Source: JBBRTJ01 sp038244535 (lineage in GTDB: Bacteria > Actinomycetota > Acidimicrobiia > Acidimicrobiales > Ilumatobacteraceae). Taken from it: a stretch of 23,738 bases of DNA. The translations under genes were made by a program, and so were the position numbers. The stretch lies in assembly GCA_038244535.1 (NCBI GenBank), contig JBBRTJ010000058.1, positions 1 to 23,738 on the forward strand, read 5' to 3'. The notes beneath the pieces were generated by a model, which worked only from the letters and a program-made list of their open reading frames with translations, was not told the DNA's origin and did no database searches. Below are positions 15,543 to 22,339 of this stretch, one piece after another; the stretch's first letter is position 1; the number at the start of each line of letters is the position of its first letter.

Positions 15543-17690
15543 TCACCCCCGCAACAGGAACACGCCATCCTTGTCACTGATCGACGGGAGCAGGGAGCCC
15601 ACCGATGACCCGTTGTTGACCACGGGATCCTGCACGCCTCGGAAGTGGTGGTAGGGGCCACCGGGCAGCGGGATGTTTGCTTGGCGAAAGGCGCTGTCGC
15701 TCAGCACGACGATGCCATTGGTGAACTCACGGGTGATGATGCCCGCGGTGCCCTGGCGCACCTGGACGTTGTCGAGCCAGTAGGTGCCGATCTCGCCCGC
15801 CAGTTGGAACGTCAGCGCTGGTGCCGTTGATCCCGTGGCGAAGGTGGGGACGTTCAGGAAGTAGCGGCGCCACTGCGGGCTGAAGATCACGTCCATCGTG
15901 CCGTTCGACGAGCCGTCGAGGAGGATGCGCACGGTGTGGATCTGGTTCCCTCGGGCATCACTGGCCTTAGCCCAGAAGCTCACCGTGTACTCCTGATCGG
16001 CGGCCACCGGCCCGCCGAGGACGTACCTGAGCCTGATGTCGCCGATGGTCGGAGAGGCGGGCAGCGTGGTGACGTCGACCTTCATGGAGGCTTTGCCGTT
16101 GCCGGCGGTGGTGAGGTCCTGGGTGAAGGTGGCGTTGGCCGGAGCCTTCTCGCCGAGCGTCCAACCCGTGAGGCTGGTCTCGACGTCGGGATTGGTCACG
16201 AGCCTGGGTCCGGTGTAGCGGCTCTGGCGCACCGGGGGCCCCAGGGGGCTGCCGAGGTACCCGGGCCGCAGACCGGTTGTGGCCGTGTTCACGGTGGCCT
16301 GTTCGTCGAGCGGGACGGGGTGATCGAACCAGGACTCGTCGTTGTACGCCGACGCCGCGTCCTGCAGCGCCGCGCTGGCCATGCCGAAGCGGAAGTTCCC
16401 GTTGCGGCAGTTGCCCAGCGGCGGCGGGATGCAGCCGGTTGGGTTCTGGGGGCTGATCGAGGGATAGATCGGCGAGATGTCCTTGGTGAACGCGTAGCTG
16501 AGGCCGTTCGGGAACTGATGGGCGAACAACCCGAGGTTCGAGTAGCCGATCGATCCGTCCTGGTAGTTGTCCCACCAGGGGTAGCTCTCCATCTCGACCC
16601 CGCGGCCAGGCTTGTTGGTGTTCTGCCGCTGATCGCTGATGACCAGCTTGGGGGTGGTGGTGCCGGGGGTGTCGTAGGCCGACAGCGCCGTGCGGAGGTT
16701 GTCGAGGAACTCCTGGTACCCGAGGGCCCAGCTCGACATCTGCAGAGGCGTGCCGATCGCCGTCGTGCAGTAGTCGATGACCCCATCGGCATTGCAGTCG
16801 AGGTTCTGGAGGGTGCCGTTCTGGTTGTAGGGGAGGGGCTTGGGGAGCGTCGAGTCGAACTCGTAGCCGTCGAGGGGGGGTGCCCCTGGGGCGGGCACGA
16901 AGTCGTTGGCAAACCTCGCCAGGAGCCAGTCGATGGCCCGCTGTCCGGTTGCCGGGTTGACCGGTGCGACCGATGAGTGGTTGAGGATCGGCTCGAGCGT
17001 CTTGTCACTCGTGTAGAGCGCGGCGAGGTACGGGGCCGTGGTGAAGGGGGTCCCGAGGCCATAGCTCTTGCGGCGCACCGTCACGGTGCGGGCATCGACC
17101 ACACCCGTGATCGTCAGGTACTCGTACTGGCCGAACAGGTCGCCGCTGGAGGGGGCGAAGAGCAGGGCACCGTCACCGGCGTGCACGACGCTGCTGTCGA
17201 GCACCGTGAGGGTCGTGGCCGTCGCCGAGGGCGTCGCCGTCAGGGTGGTGCGGTTCATCAAGGTGAAGTACCCGGGCCACATGCCCGGCGTCTGGCTCGG
17301 GTCGAAGGTGAGCTCGAACGCGTAGTTCAGGACGACCTTGTCCGGATACAGCCGCTTCAGCTGAGCGGCGTTCGCCCGCTGGCAGGTGCCCCGAGTCCCC
17401 TCGACCATGAAGCCCTGGTACTGGTCGAGCCCGGTCGTGACCATCTTGGCCATGAAGGTGGCGTCGCTCATCCCGCACGTCTTCATGGTCGGCATGTTGC
17501 TGAAGGTGCGGTAGCTGATCGACATCGGAGCCGGCCAGCTGTATCCGGGGGGGAGGGTGGCAGCCGCCTTCGGACCCGCAGGGGTCGCCGAGGACGAGCC
17601 CCCAGAGAGCGTTGCCCCGGCTACGAGGGCGATCGTGAGAGCGACGCCGGAAACGCCAGCTCGCCGAGTGGGACACCACGTTTTCCTCAT
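15543..17690 (-). CDS. Secreted GHL15-like putative glycoside hydrolase with nested CBM
   Basis: This 715-residue exported protein has a signal peptide (basic RRAG, then VSGVALTIALVAG) with likely cleavage near SSSA-TPAG. The mature protein looks like the putative glycoside hydrolase-like family 15 barrel: YPDKVVLNYAFELTF, DGYEFDST, the WALGYQEFLDNLRTAL helix, and at the end REFTNGIVVLSD followed by FRGVQDPVVNNG. Between YLGSPLGPPVR and REFTNG lies a module of ~140 residues starting TNPDVETSLTGWT and ending YWLDNVQVRQG. That module is typical of CBM4/9-like carbohydrate-binding domains, so a CBM is inserted inside the barrel. An earlier insertion (~140-215) also looks beta-rich. The family assignment is from motif memory; the substrate is unknown. 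The frame reaches a TTG at 17711, but I prefer ATG 17690 at the signal peptide. The 85-bp gap to the P450 stop holds nothing I recognise. Confidence 0.7.
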   Translation of the reverse strand: MRKTWCPTRRAGVSGVALTIALVAGATLSGGSSSATPAGPKAAATLPPGYSWPAPMSISYRTFSNMPTMKTCGMSDATFMAKMVTTGLDQYQGFMVEGTRGTCQRANAAQLKRLYPDKVVLNYAFELTFDPSQTPGMWPGYFTLMNRTTLTATPSATATTLTVLDSSVVHAGDGALLFAPSSGDLFGQYEYLTITGVVDARTVTVRRKSYGLGTPFTTAPYLAALYTSDKTLEPILNHSSVAPVNPATGQRAIDWLLARFANDFVPAPGAPPLDGYEFDSTLPKPLPYNQNGTLQNLDCNADGVIDYCTTAIGTPLQMSSWALGYQEFLDNLRTALSAYDTPGTTTPKLVISDQRQNTNKPGRGVEMESYPWWDNYQDGSIGYSNLGLFAHQFPNGLSYAFTKDISPIYPSISPQNPTGCIPPPLGNCRNGNFRFGMASAALQDAASAYNDESWFDHPVPLDEQATVNTATTGLRPGYLGSPLGPPVRQSRYTGPRLVTNPDVETSLTGWTLGEKAPANATFTQDLTTAGNGKASMKVDVTTLPASPTIGDIRLRYVLGGPVAADQEYTVSFWAKASDARGNQIHTVRILLDGSSNGTMDVIFSPQWRRYFLNVPTFATGSTAPALTFQLAGEIGTYWLDNVQVRQGTAGIITREFTNGIVVLSDSAFRQANIPLPGGPYHHFRGVQDPVVNNGSSVGSLLPSISDKDGVFLLRG

Positions 17691-17775
17691 CGGAGGTTGA
17701 TAACGCCGCAATCAACCCGCAGGGAACGGGCACCCGAGAAACTCCCGATGAACGATTGAAGAAGTGCTCAGACGG

Positions 17776-18993
17776 TCACGCCTGTGGTCCGAATCGGATG
17801 GGCAGCATCTCGGGTCCCCAGATCCCGTTCGACTGCGGCTTCCAGGTGATGGCCCCGTCGACGGCGAGGTCAGGGAGGCGCTGGGCCAGGATGGGCAAGG
17901 CCTCCTGAAGCTCGGCGCGGGCCAGGGATGCCCCGAGGCAGTAGTGGATCCCGCTGCCGAACGTCATCTGCACGCTGCCGCCCTCACGGGTGATGTCGAA
18001 GCGCTGGGGGTCGTCGAAGGCCGCAGGATCGTTGTTGGCGGCCACGAAGCTCGGCGAGATGAAGGTGCCGGCGGGGAAGAGCACATCGTTGAACTCGATG
18101 TCCTCGCTGGCGAAGCGCCCGGTGCCGCGGATGGCGCCGAGGACCCGCATCGACTCCTCGACGGCACGGTTGGCCAGCTCGGGCCGGTCGGCCAGCAGCT
18201 GCCACTGCTCGGGGTAGCTGGTGAAGAGCGCCACGGTGCAGGCGAGTTGGTTGCGGGTGGTGTCCGTGCCACCGATGATGACGGCCTGAACGAGGCTGAC
18301 CAGCTCCTGGTGCGAGAGACGATCGCCTTCCTCCTCGGCGGAGATCAGCGCGGTGAGCAGGTCGTCGGCCGGATCGTGGCGGCGTCGCTCGATGAGCTCG
18401 GACACGTACGCGTCGAGCTCCGCGGAGGCGGCCGCTATGACAGGGAGGTCGTCGAGCACCGTGCCGTTGAAGATGCGCAGCAGGTCGGCGGCCCACCGTG
18501 AAAAGAGGCGCCAGTCCTCGGCAGGCGCGCCGAGCAGCTCGCACATGATCGGGATCGGGTAGGGCTCGCACACGGCGGCCACCAGCTCGCACCGACCGAG
18601 CGGTGTGATGGGGTCGAGCAGCGACGAGATCGTGTCCCGGATGAAGGGCCGTAGGCGGTCCGTCGCCCTCGGGGTGAATGCGGGGGCGACGAGGCGGCGG
18701 AGGCGGGCGTGGACGTCGCCCTCGGCCGACAGGATCGAGGTGTTGCGGCTCTGGAAGTACTCGTTGTCGGCGATGCCGAGGAGCTCGGGGAGCTTGGACA
18801 CAGCGCTGTGGAACCGACGGTCGCGAAGCAGCGCCACCACATCGGCGTAGCGGGTGAGGCCGTATCCCATCGGCGTGCGGATGAGCCAGCTCCGCTCACC
18901 GAGGTCGCTCAGCAGCGACGCCATCGCTTCACGGCTGTCGAGGGCGGTGAAGTCGAGCTCAGGGAGGTCCAGGTCGTTCACGAGGGTCGTCAT
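17776..18993 (-). CDS. Cytochrome P450 monooxygenase
   Basis: This 405-residue bacterial class I-type P450 is soluble, with no membrane anchor. Visible features are the I-helix oxygen-activation motif GGTDTT (241-246), the K-helix EESMR (ExxR, E280 and R283), the meander and PAGTFISPSFVAANNDPAAF, and the heme loop FGSGIHYCLGASLARAE with the cysteine ligand C352. C-helix HARLRR (95-100) contacts the heme propionates. The substrate is not predictable; steroid, terpene or fatty-acid hydroxylation are typical for such actinobacterial enzymes. No ferredoxin or ferredoxin reductase is adjacent, so electrons must come from elsewhere. TACGGT lies 9 nt before ATG 18993. It is divergent from the SulP gene and upstream of the secreted GHL15-like gene on the same strand. 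Confidence 0.95.
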   Translation of the reverse strand: MTTLVNDLDLPELDFTALDSREAMASLLSDLGERSWLIRTPMGYGLTRYADVVALLRDRRFHSAVSKLPELLGIADNEYFQSRNTSILSAEGDVHARLRRLVAPAFTPRATDRLRPFIRDTISSLLDPITPLGRCELVAAVCEPYPIPIMCELLGAPAEDWRLFSRWAADLLRIFNGTVLDDLPVIAAASAELDAYVSELIERRRHDPADDLLTALISAEEEGDRLSHQELVSLVQAVIIGGTDTTRNQLACTVALFTSYPEQWQLLADRPELANRAVEESMRVLGAIRGTGRFASEDIEFNDVLFPAGTFISPSFVAANNDPAAFDDPQRFDITREGGSVQMTFGSGIHYCLGASLARAELQEALPILAQRLPDLAVDGAITWKPQSNGIWGPEMLPIRFGPQA

Positions 18994-19002
18994 CGACGCG
19001 GC

Positions 19003-19024
19003 ACCGTACTGTGGCTGCTAGAAC
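19003..19024. promoter_or_regulatory. Divergent promoter region P450 / SulP
   Basis: TACGGT on the minus strand (19008-19003) is 9 nt before the P450 ATG. On the plus strand TACTGT (19007-19012) and TAGAAC (19019-19024, 10 nt before ATG 19035) are candidate -10 elements for the transporter. The minus hexamer and TACTGT overlap by two bases. Confidence 0.35.
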
Positions 19025-19034
19025 CCGGTTCGTC

Positions 19035-20759
19035 ATGAGCGCGACAGCAGCGACCGGTTCGGTCCTGCTGCGTTCGTGGCGCTCGGTCGTCGGCCTGATG
19101 CCCAAGCGGGCCGATTACGCCGGTCTACGCACGTCGTGGCGCGTTGATCTCGTGGCCGGGCTCACGGTTGGCGTCGTGGCCCTTCCGCTCGCGCTGGCGT
19201 TCGGCATCACGACCGGTCTCGGCGCGCAGGCGGGCTTGATCACCGCCATCGTCGCCGGCCTCGTCGCAGCATTGTTCGGGGGCTCGAGCGTGCAGGTGTC
19301 CGGGCCCACGGGGGCCATGACCGTGGTGCTCGTGCCGATCGTGGCCCGCTACGGCCGAGACGCTGTGTTCGTCGTCGGTCTCATGGCCGGCGTGCTGGTG
19401 GTTGCCGCGGGGATAGGCCGCCTCGGCCGGTACCTCAGCTACATCCCCTGGCCGGTCATCGAGGGGTTCACCGTCGGCATCGCGGTGATCATCTTCCTCC
19501 AGCAGGTGCCGGCGGCGCTCGGGGTGCCGAAGCCCGCTGGCGACAACACCGCGGTGGTGGCGGCCCGTGCCGTCGGCGACGCGTTCACCGACGCCCAGCC
19601 GGCCGCGCTCGCCACGGTCTTGCTCGTCGTGGCGGTGATGGTCGTCGGGCCGCGCCTGCGCCGCTCGCTTCCTTCGTCGCTGATCGCCGTCGTGGTGGCC
19701 ACGGTGGTGGCCGAGGTGCTGTCGGCCGACATCTCGCGCATCGGCACGCTCCCGTCATCGCTGCCGTCGCCCTCGCTCCCGTCCACGTCGTTCAGCCAGG
19801 TGCGCGATCTGCTGTCGGCGGCGTTCTCGGTGGCGCTGCTGGCCGCGATCGAGAGCCTCCTGTCGGCCAAGGTGGCTGACGGGATGAGCGGGCACGGCCG
19901 CCACGACCCTGATCGCGAGCTGTTCGGGCAGGGGTTGGCCAACCTGGTCACGCCGTTGTTCGGGGGGATTCCCGCCACCGGGGCGATCGCTCGCACCGCA
20001 GTCAACGTCCGTGCTGGGGCGCGCACGAGGGTGGCGGCAATGACCCACTCGATCGTGCTCGTGCTGGTGGTCCTGCTCGCCGGCGGCCTGGTGTCAAAGA
20101 TCCCCTTGGCTGCCCTGGCTGGCGTCCTCATGGTGACGGCGTTTCGCATGGTCGATCTCGGCAACGTCCGCCTGGTGCTCCACTCGACTCGGTCGGACGC
20201 CGCGGTGCTCGTGCTCACCGCGACCGCGACGGTGGTCTTCGACTTGATCGTGGCCGTCGAGATCGGCATCGCAGTAGCCGCGCTGCTGGCGCTGCGCAAC
20301 GTCGCCCGCACGAGCGGCGCCGAGCAGGAAGGCGCACTCTTGGAGCTGAGCGACGACGGCGAGGCCGACGCCGACGGTGCCGCGGCACTGCGCCACGAGC
20401 ACGTGCTGGTCTACCGCCTCGAGGGAGCGCTGTTCTTCGGCGTCGCCGAGCGGTTCTTGAACGAGCTGACCGCGGTCGGCGATGTGCGGGTCGTCGTGCT
20501 TCGGCTGTCACGGATCTCTGTACTTGATGCCACCGGGGCCCAGGCCCTCGGCGAGATCGTGCACGAGCTCGAGGGGCGAAAGATCACCGTGCTGCTGCAG
20601 GGCGTGCGCCCCGGGCATCAGCGGATCTTGGCAGGGGTGGGTGCCCTGGACGGGCTGGCGCACGAGCGCCACCTGTTCGAGGGCTTGAGCGAAGCGCTCG
20701 ACCACGCCGACCGCCACGTCACCCGCAGGTCTCACCTCGTCCAACCACCGGTGGAGTGA
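19035..20759 (+). CDS. SulP-family anion transporter with STAS domain
   Basis: This 574-residue protein has an N-terminal multi-helix SulP core: ADYAGLRTSWRVDLVAGLTVGVVALPLALAFG, then VQVSGPTGAMTVVLVPIV, IPWPVIEGFTVGIAVIIFLQQ, and FGQGLANLVTPLFGGIPATGAIARTAVN. A C-terminal cytoplasmic STAS domain (~450-560: VLVYRLEGALFFGVAERF, VVLRLSRISVLDATGAQAL) follows. SulP carriers move sulfate, bicarbonate or dicarboxylates; no carbonic anhydrase or sulfur gene is nearby, so the substrate is open. An acidic linker (ELSDDGEADADG) joins core and STAS. The frame opens at GTG 19011, but ATG 19035 (MSATAATG) is the more likely start because 19011 overlaps the promoter hexamers. The gene is divergent from the P450, with 41 bp between starts. 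Confidence 0.93.
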   Translation: MSATAATGSVLLRSWRSVVGLMPKRADYAGLRTSWRVDLVAGLTVGVVALPLALAFGITTGLGAQAGLITAIVAGLVAALFGGSSVQVSGPTGAMTVVLVPIVARYGRDAVFVVGLMAGVLVVAAGIGRLGRYLSYIPWPVIEGFTVGIAVIIFLQQVPAALGVPKPAGDNTAVVAARAVGDAFTDAQPAALATVLLVVAVMVVGPRLRRSLPSSLIAVVVATVVAEVLSADISRIGTLPSSLPSPSLPSTSFSQVRDLLSAAFSVALLAAIESLLSAKVADGMSGHGRHDPDRELFGQGLANLVTPLFGGIPATGAIARTAVNVRAGARTRVAAMTHSIVLVLVVLLAGGLVSKIPLAALAGVLMVTAFRMVDLGNVRLVLHSTRSDAAVLVLTATATVVFDLIVAVEIGIAVAALLALRNVARTSGAEQEGALLELSDDGEADADGAAALRHEHVLVYRLEGALFFGVAERFLNELTAVGDVRVVVLRLSRISVLDATGAQALGEIVHELEGRKITVLLQGVRPGHQRILAGVGALDGLAHERHLFEGLSEALDHADRHVTRRSHLVQPPVE

Positions 20760-20795
20760 GCGATCCTCGACCGGCGTCCGGTTGCTTCTGGGGCT

Positions 20796-20923
20796 GGGTT
20801 GCCCTCGGGGCGACGTTGCCCTGGGGACGGGGCTGTCGCTGAGTGTTGGGTTGTCTCTGGGCGTTGGGCTGTCTCTGGGCGGGGTTGCCCCTGGGCGTTG
20901 GGTTGCCCGTGGTCGTTGGGTCG
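20796..20923. repeat. Degenerate 16-18 bp tandem repeat
   Basis: Units begin GGGYTG or a variant at 20796, 20813, 20830, 20848, 20866, 20882, 20900 and 20918 (steps 17, 17, 18, 18, 16, 18, 18). The best-conserved version reads GGGYTGTCTCTGGGCGTT. The array follows the SulP stop and runs into a strong hairpin. It keeps both strands free of stops for ~90 codons, which gives spurious Pro/Gln/Asn-rich reading frames on the minus strand. There are no spacers, so it is not CRISPR. Confidence 0.75.
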
Positions 20924-20958
20924 ATTGGCAGCGCTGGGCGACGCCGATCGACCCAACG
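20914..20958. terminator. Long hairpin after the tandem repeats
   Basis: Arms 20914-20929 and 20943-20958 pair over 16 positions (15 Watson-Crick and one G-T) around a 13-nt loop. The left arm uses the last repeat unit. It is the best terminator candidate for the SulP gene, about 155 bp after its stop. Confidence 0.5.
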
Positions 20959-20979
20959 CAGCGCTCGATTGACGCTGCG
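20957..20979. other. Second hairpin, 7-bp stem
   Basis: CGCAGCG (20957-20963) pairs with CGCTGCG (20973-20979) around 9 nt. It abuts and slightly overlaps the preceding hairpin, so the two would compete. It may be part of the same termination region, upstream of the tRNA promoter. Confidence 0.35.
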
Positions 20980-21000
20980 GAGCACCGGGAGCGGCTCGAC

Positions 21001-21006
21001 TAAGGT
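21001..21006 (+). promoter_or_regulatory. Candidate -10 of the tRNA-Pro gene
   Basis: TAAGGT lies 12 nt before the mature 5' end of the tRNA and fits TANNNT. TTGACG at 20969-20974 is too far (26 nt) to be a normal -35. Confidence 0.4.
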
Positions 21007-21018
21007 GCCGTCCAGTCA

Positions 21019-21093
21019 CGGGCTGTGGCGCAGTTTGGTTAGCGCGCTTGACTGGGGGTCAAGAGGTCGCAGGTTCGAATCCTGTCAGCCCGA
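21019..21093 (+). tRNA. tRNA-Pro, anticodon GGG
   Basis: The 75-nt cloverleaf is complete. Acceptor stem: CGGGCTG (21019-21025) pairs with CAGCCCG (21086-21092), with discriminator A at 21093. D arm: GCGC/GCGC around AGTTTGGTTA. Anticodon stem: CTTGA/TCAAG around CTGGGGG, anticodon GGG at 21054-21056, reading CCC/CCU proline codons. T arm: GCAGG-TTCGAAT-CCTGT. CCA is not encoded. It is the boundary between the conserved left part and the accessory right part of the window. Confidence 0.96.
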
Positions 21094-21099
21094 CCGAGA

Positions 21100-21140
21100 A
21101 AGCCCTGCTAGGCGGAGTAATCCACAGCAAGGCAGGGCTT
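21100..21140. terminator. Hairpin downstream of tRNA-Pro
   Basis: AAGCCCTGC (21100-21108) pairs perfectly with GCAGGGCTT (21132-21140) around a 23-nt loop, 7 nt after the tRNA. It is probably the tRNA terminator, although the loop is long and no T-tract follows. Confidence 0.4.
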
Positions 21141-21153
21141 CCGAAAAGGCCTC

Positions 21154-21209
21154 GTGGTCACACTGTGGTCACAGAAATTCTCCCGAGGGCGTGACCATGG
21201 CGTGACCAC
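21154..21209. promoter_or_regulatory. Double GTGGTCAC inverted repeat upstream of the WhiB gene
   Basis: GTGGTCAC occurs twice in direct orientation (21154-21161, 21165-21172; 11-bp period). It then occurs as the complement GTGACCAT/GTGACCAC (21191-21198, 21202-21209; again 11 bp). The 19-bp arms match at 16 of 19 positions around an 18-bp spacer. It ends 38 bp before GTG 21248. The helical spacing suggests cooperative protein binding, either an operator for the WhiB gene or arm-type sites of a tyrosine recombinase next to a tRNA attachment site. Confidence 0.6.
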
Positions 21210-21247
21210 ATGGGCGCGGGCGGTCCGCCCTCGGCCACGATGAGAGC

Positions 21248-21556
21248 GTGCCCTTGCCCGAGCGGCTCACCGGCGCCGTGACCGATGACGTGGTCGATTG
21301 GCAACACCCGTGGTGGTGGGCCGTGGCCGCGTGCCGAGGCCAGGAGGCCGCGTGGTTCTGTCCCGAGCGAGGCCAGTCGGTGGCCACCGAGCGGGCGCGG
21401 GTCATCTGTGCCCGGTGTCCGGCGGCCGACGAGTGCTTGGCGTTCGCCTTGACGGCCGAGCCGGTCGTGGTCGGTGTTTGGGGCGGCACGACCTTCCAAG
21501 AGCGGGCCGAGATTCGCCGGGCTTACAGATCACCAACGCGTGATGCGGTGCTGTAA
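21248..21556 (+). CDS. WhiB-family iron-sulfur transcription regulator
   Basis: This 102-residue protein has the WhiB hallmark of four cysteines: C29 (AACRGQ), C54, C57 and C63 (ICARCPAADEC), giving C-X24-C-X2-C-X5-C for a [4Fe-4S] cluster. The G-V-W-G-G turn (76-80) and a basic tail (ERAEIRRAYRSPTR) follow. An extra cysteine, C38, replaces a residue of the usual 'FFP' stretch. Wbl proteins are actinobacteria- and actinophage-specific and act with sigma factor region 4. The GTG start at 21248 gives the standard N-terminal length; no clear Shine-Dalgarno is visible. Its position, just past a tRNA and beneath a double inverted repeat, suggests it could belong to the integrated element instead of the core genome; phage- and plasmid-borne WhiB proteins are known. 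It is convergent with the PIN gene. Confidence 0.92.
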   Translation: MPLPERLTGAVTDDVVDWQHPWWWAVAACRGQEAAWFCPERGQSVATERARVICARCPAADECLAFALTAEPVVVGVWGGTTFQERAEIRRAYRSPTRDAVL

Positions 21557-21588
21557 TGCCCTCCGAGCTTTGCGTGCCACCGATGCCC

Positions 21589-21617
21589 CCCCGGGCGGTT
21601 TGCCGACCGCTTCGGGG
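21589..21617. terminator. Hairpin between convergent WhiB and PIN genes
   Basis: CCCCG (21589-21593) pairs with CGGGG (21613-21617), and inner GCGGT (21595-21599) pairs with ACCGC (21606-21610), around a 6-nt loop with a small internal bulge. It is a plausible shared terminator. Confidence 0.45.
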
Positions 21618-21662
21618 CGGCTAGAGGCCCTGGCGGCCTGTGGCCTTGGTGGGCGTCGGTGC

Positions 21663-22145
21663 TCAGAGGCCGTGAGCGTCGAGCCACGCGGGAAGGTCAT
21701 GCCACATCACGACGGTGCCCCCGGCCTCGGCGTGCGCGATCCCTTGGGCGCCGTCGTTCGTGACGAAGGTGGCGGCGCGGCTCATGGCGGCCCGACCGAT
21801 GGCTGAGTCCAGCGTGTGATCCTTGGAGGCCTTCGCCCCGGCGGCCACTTGGGCCGTGTTGAGGGAGGCGATGCCCGAGCCATCAGAGAAGGCGTCGGAC
21901 CCAAAGAACGACCTTCCGAAGAAGGCGTCCGCGCCACCGCCGGGCTTGTAGCCGACCGCCGCCATGGTGGCGAGCAACTTGGCCCGCCTTGCCTCGCTCT
22001 TGGTGTCCTCTAGCTCGCTTCGCGCCATGGACGACGCCATCACCTCTAGGTGGCCTCGGCGGCTTGCCTCGGCCACGCGTGCCGTCATGGCCTCATCGTC
22101 GGTGAGGCGGTTCCATGCGCTCGTGTCCAGTTCAAGGCACTCCAC
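21663..22145 (-). CDS. PIN-domain (VapC-like) nuclease, no visible antitoxin
   Basis: This 160-residue protein carries the four acidic positions of a PIN active site: D7 in LELDTSAWNR, E44 in ASSMARSELEDT, D113 in DHTLDSAIGRAA, and D131 in TFVTNDGAQ. PIN toxins are Mg-dependent RNases, often cutting tRNA. A glycine/phenylalanine-rich stretch (66-91: PGGGADAFFGRSFFGSDAFSDGSG) between the acidic sites is longer than in compact VapC proteins. GTG 22145 is the start; TAGCGT lies 8 nt upstream on the same strand, so a leaderless transcript fits. No VapB-like ORF precedes or overlaps it, so it is an orphan toxin or another kind of nuclease. PIN membership is a motif call. Confidence 0.7.
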   Translation of the reverse strand: MECLELDTSAWNRLTDDEAMTARVAEASRRGHLEVMASSMARSELEDTKSEARRAKLLATMAAVGYKPGGGADAFFGRSFFGSDAFSDGSGIASLNTAQVAAGAKASKDHTLDSAIGRAAMSRAATFVTNDGAQGIAHAEAGGTVVMWHDLPAWLDAHGL

Positions 22146-22153
22146 GGTGACCG

Positions 22154-22159
22154 ACGCTA
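22154..22159 (-). promoter_or_regulatory. Candidate -10 for the PIN gene
   Basis: TAGCGT on the minus strand ends 8 nt before GTG 22145. It is the same TANNNT-plus-8 arrangement as several core genes, which supports that start codon. Confidence 0.4.
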
Positions 22160-22339
22160 CGGGCGCCGTCGTGCAATTCCCGCGGATAGTTCAACCAAGA
22201 CGCATCGCCCCCTCCGCTCGGTCGGCGGTGATTCGGCGGCAATGGGCGGCATCGCAAGGTGCTTGGGCCAGGCGGTCCGGCTCCTTGGTGTTGACGACGA
22301 CGATGGCGCGTGATCACCGAGAGGTGAGATCGTTGACGC

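Noticed and set aside
20796..20930. Possible CRISPR array
   Set aside because: The units are contiguous with no unique spacers, too short and degenerate, and there are no cas genes.
20719..21019. Two Pro/Gln/Asn-rich minus-strand frames (repeats like AQRQPN)
   Set aside because: They arise because the 16-18 bp tandem repeat lacks stops in two frames. The 16- and 17-bp units would shift the frame between repeats, and the frames overlap the SulP 3' end or the tRNA.
21070..21093. Second copy of the tRNA-Pro 3' end as an attR site
   Set aside because: I looked for the TTCGAATCC...CAGCCCG core elsewhere in the window and found none. If the island has a right attachment site it is beyond the edge.
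21474..21806. 110-residue plus-strand frame overlapping the WhiB end
   Set aside because: It overlaps the whiB 3' end and the PIN gene on the opposite strand, and has Arg/Gly/Ala-rich composition without motifs.
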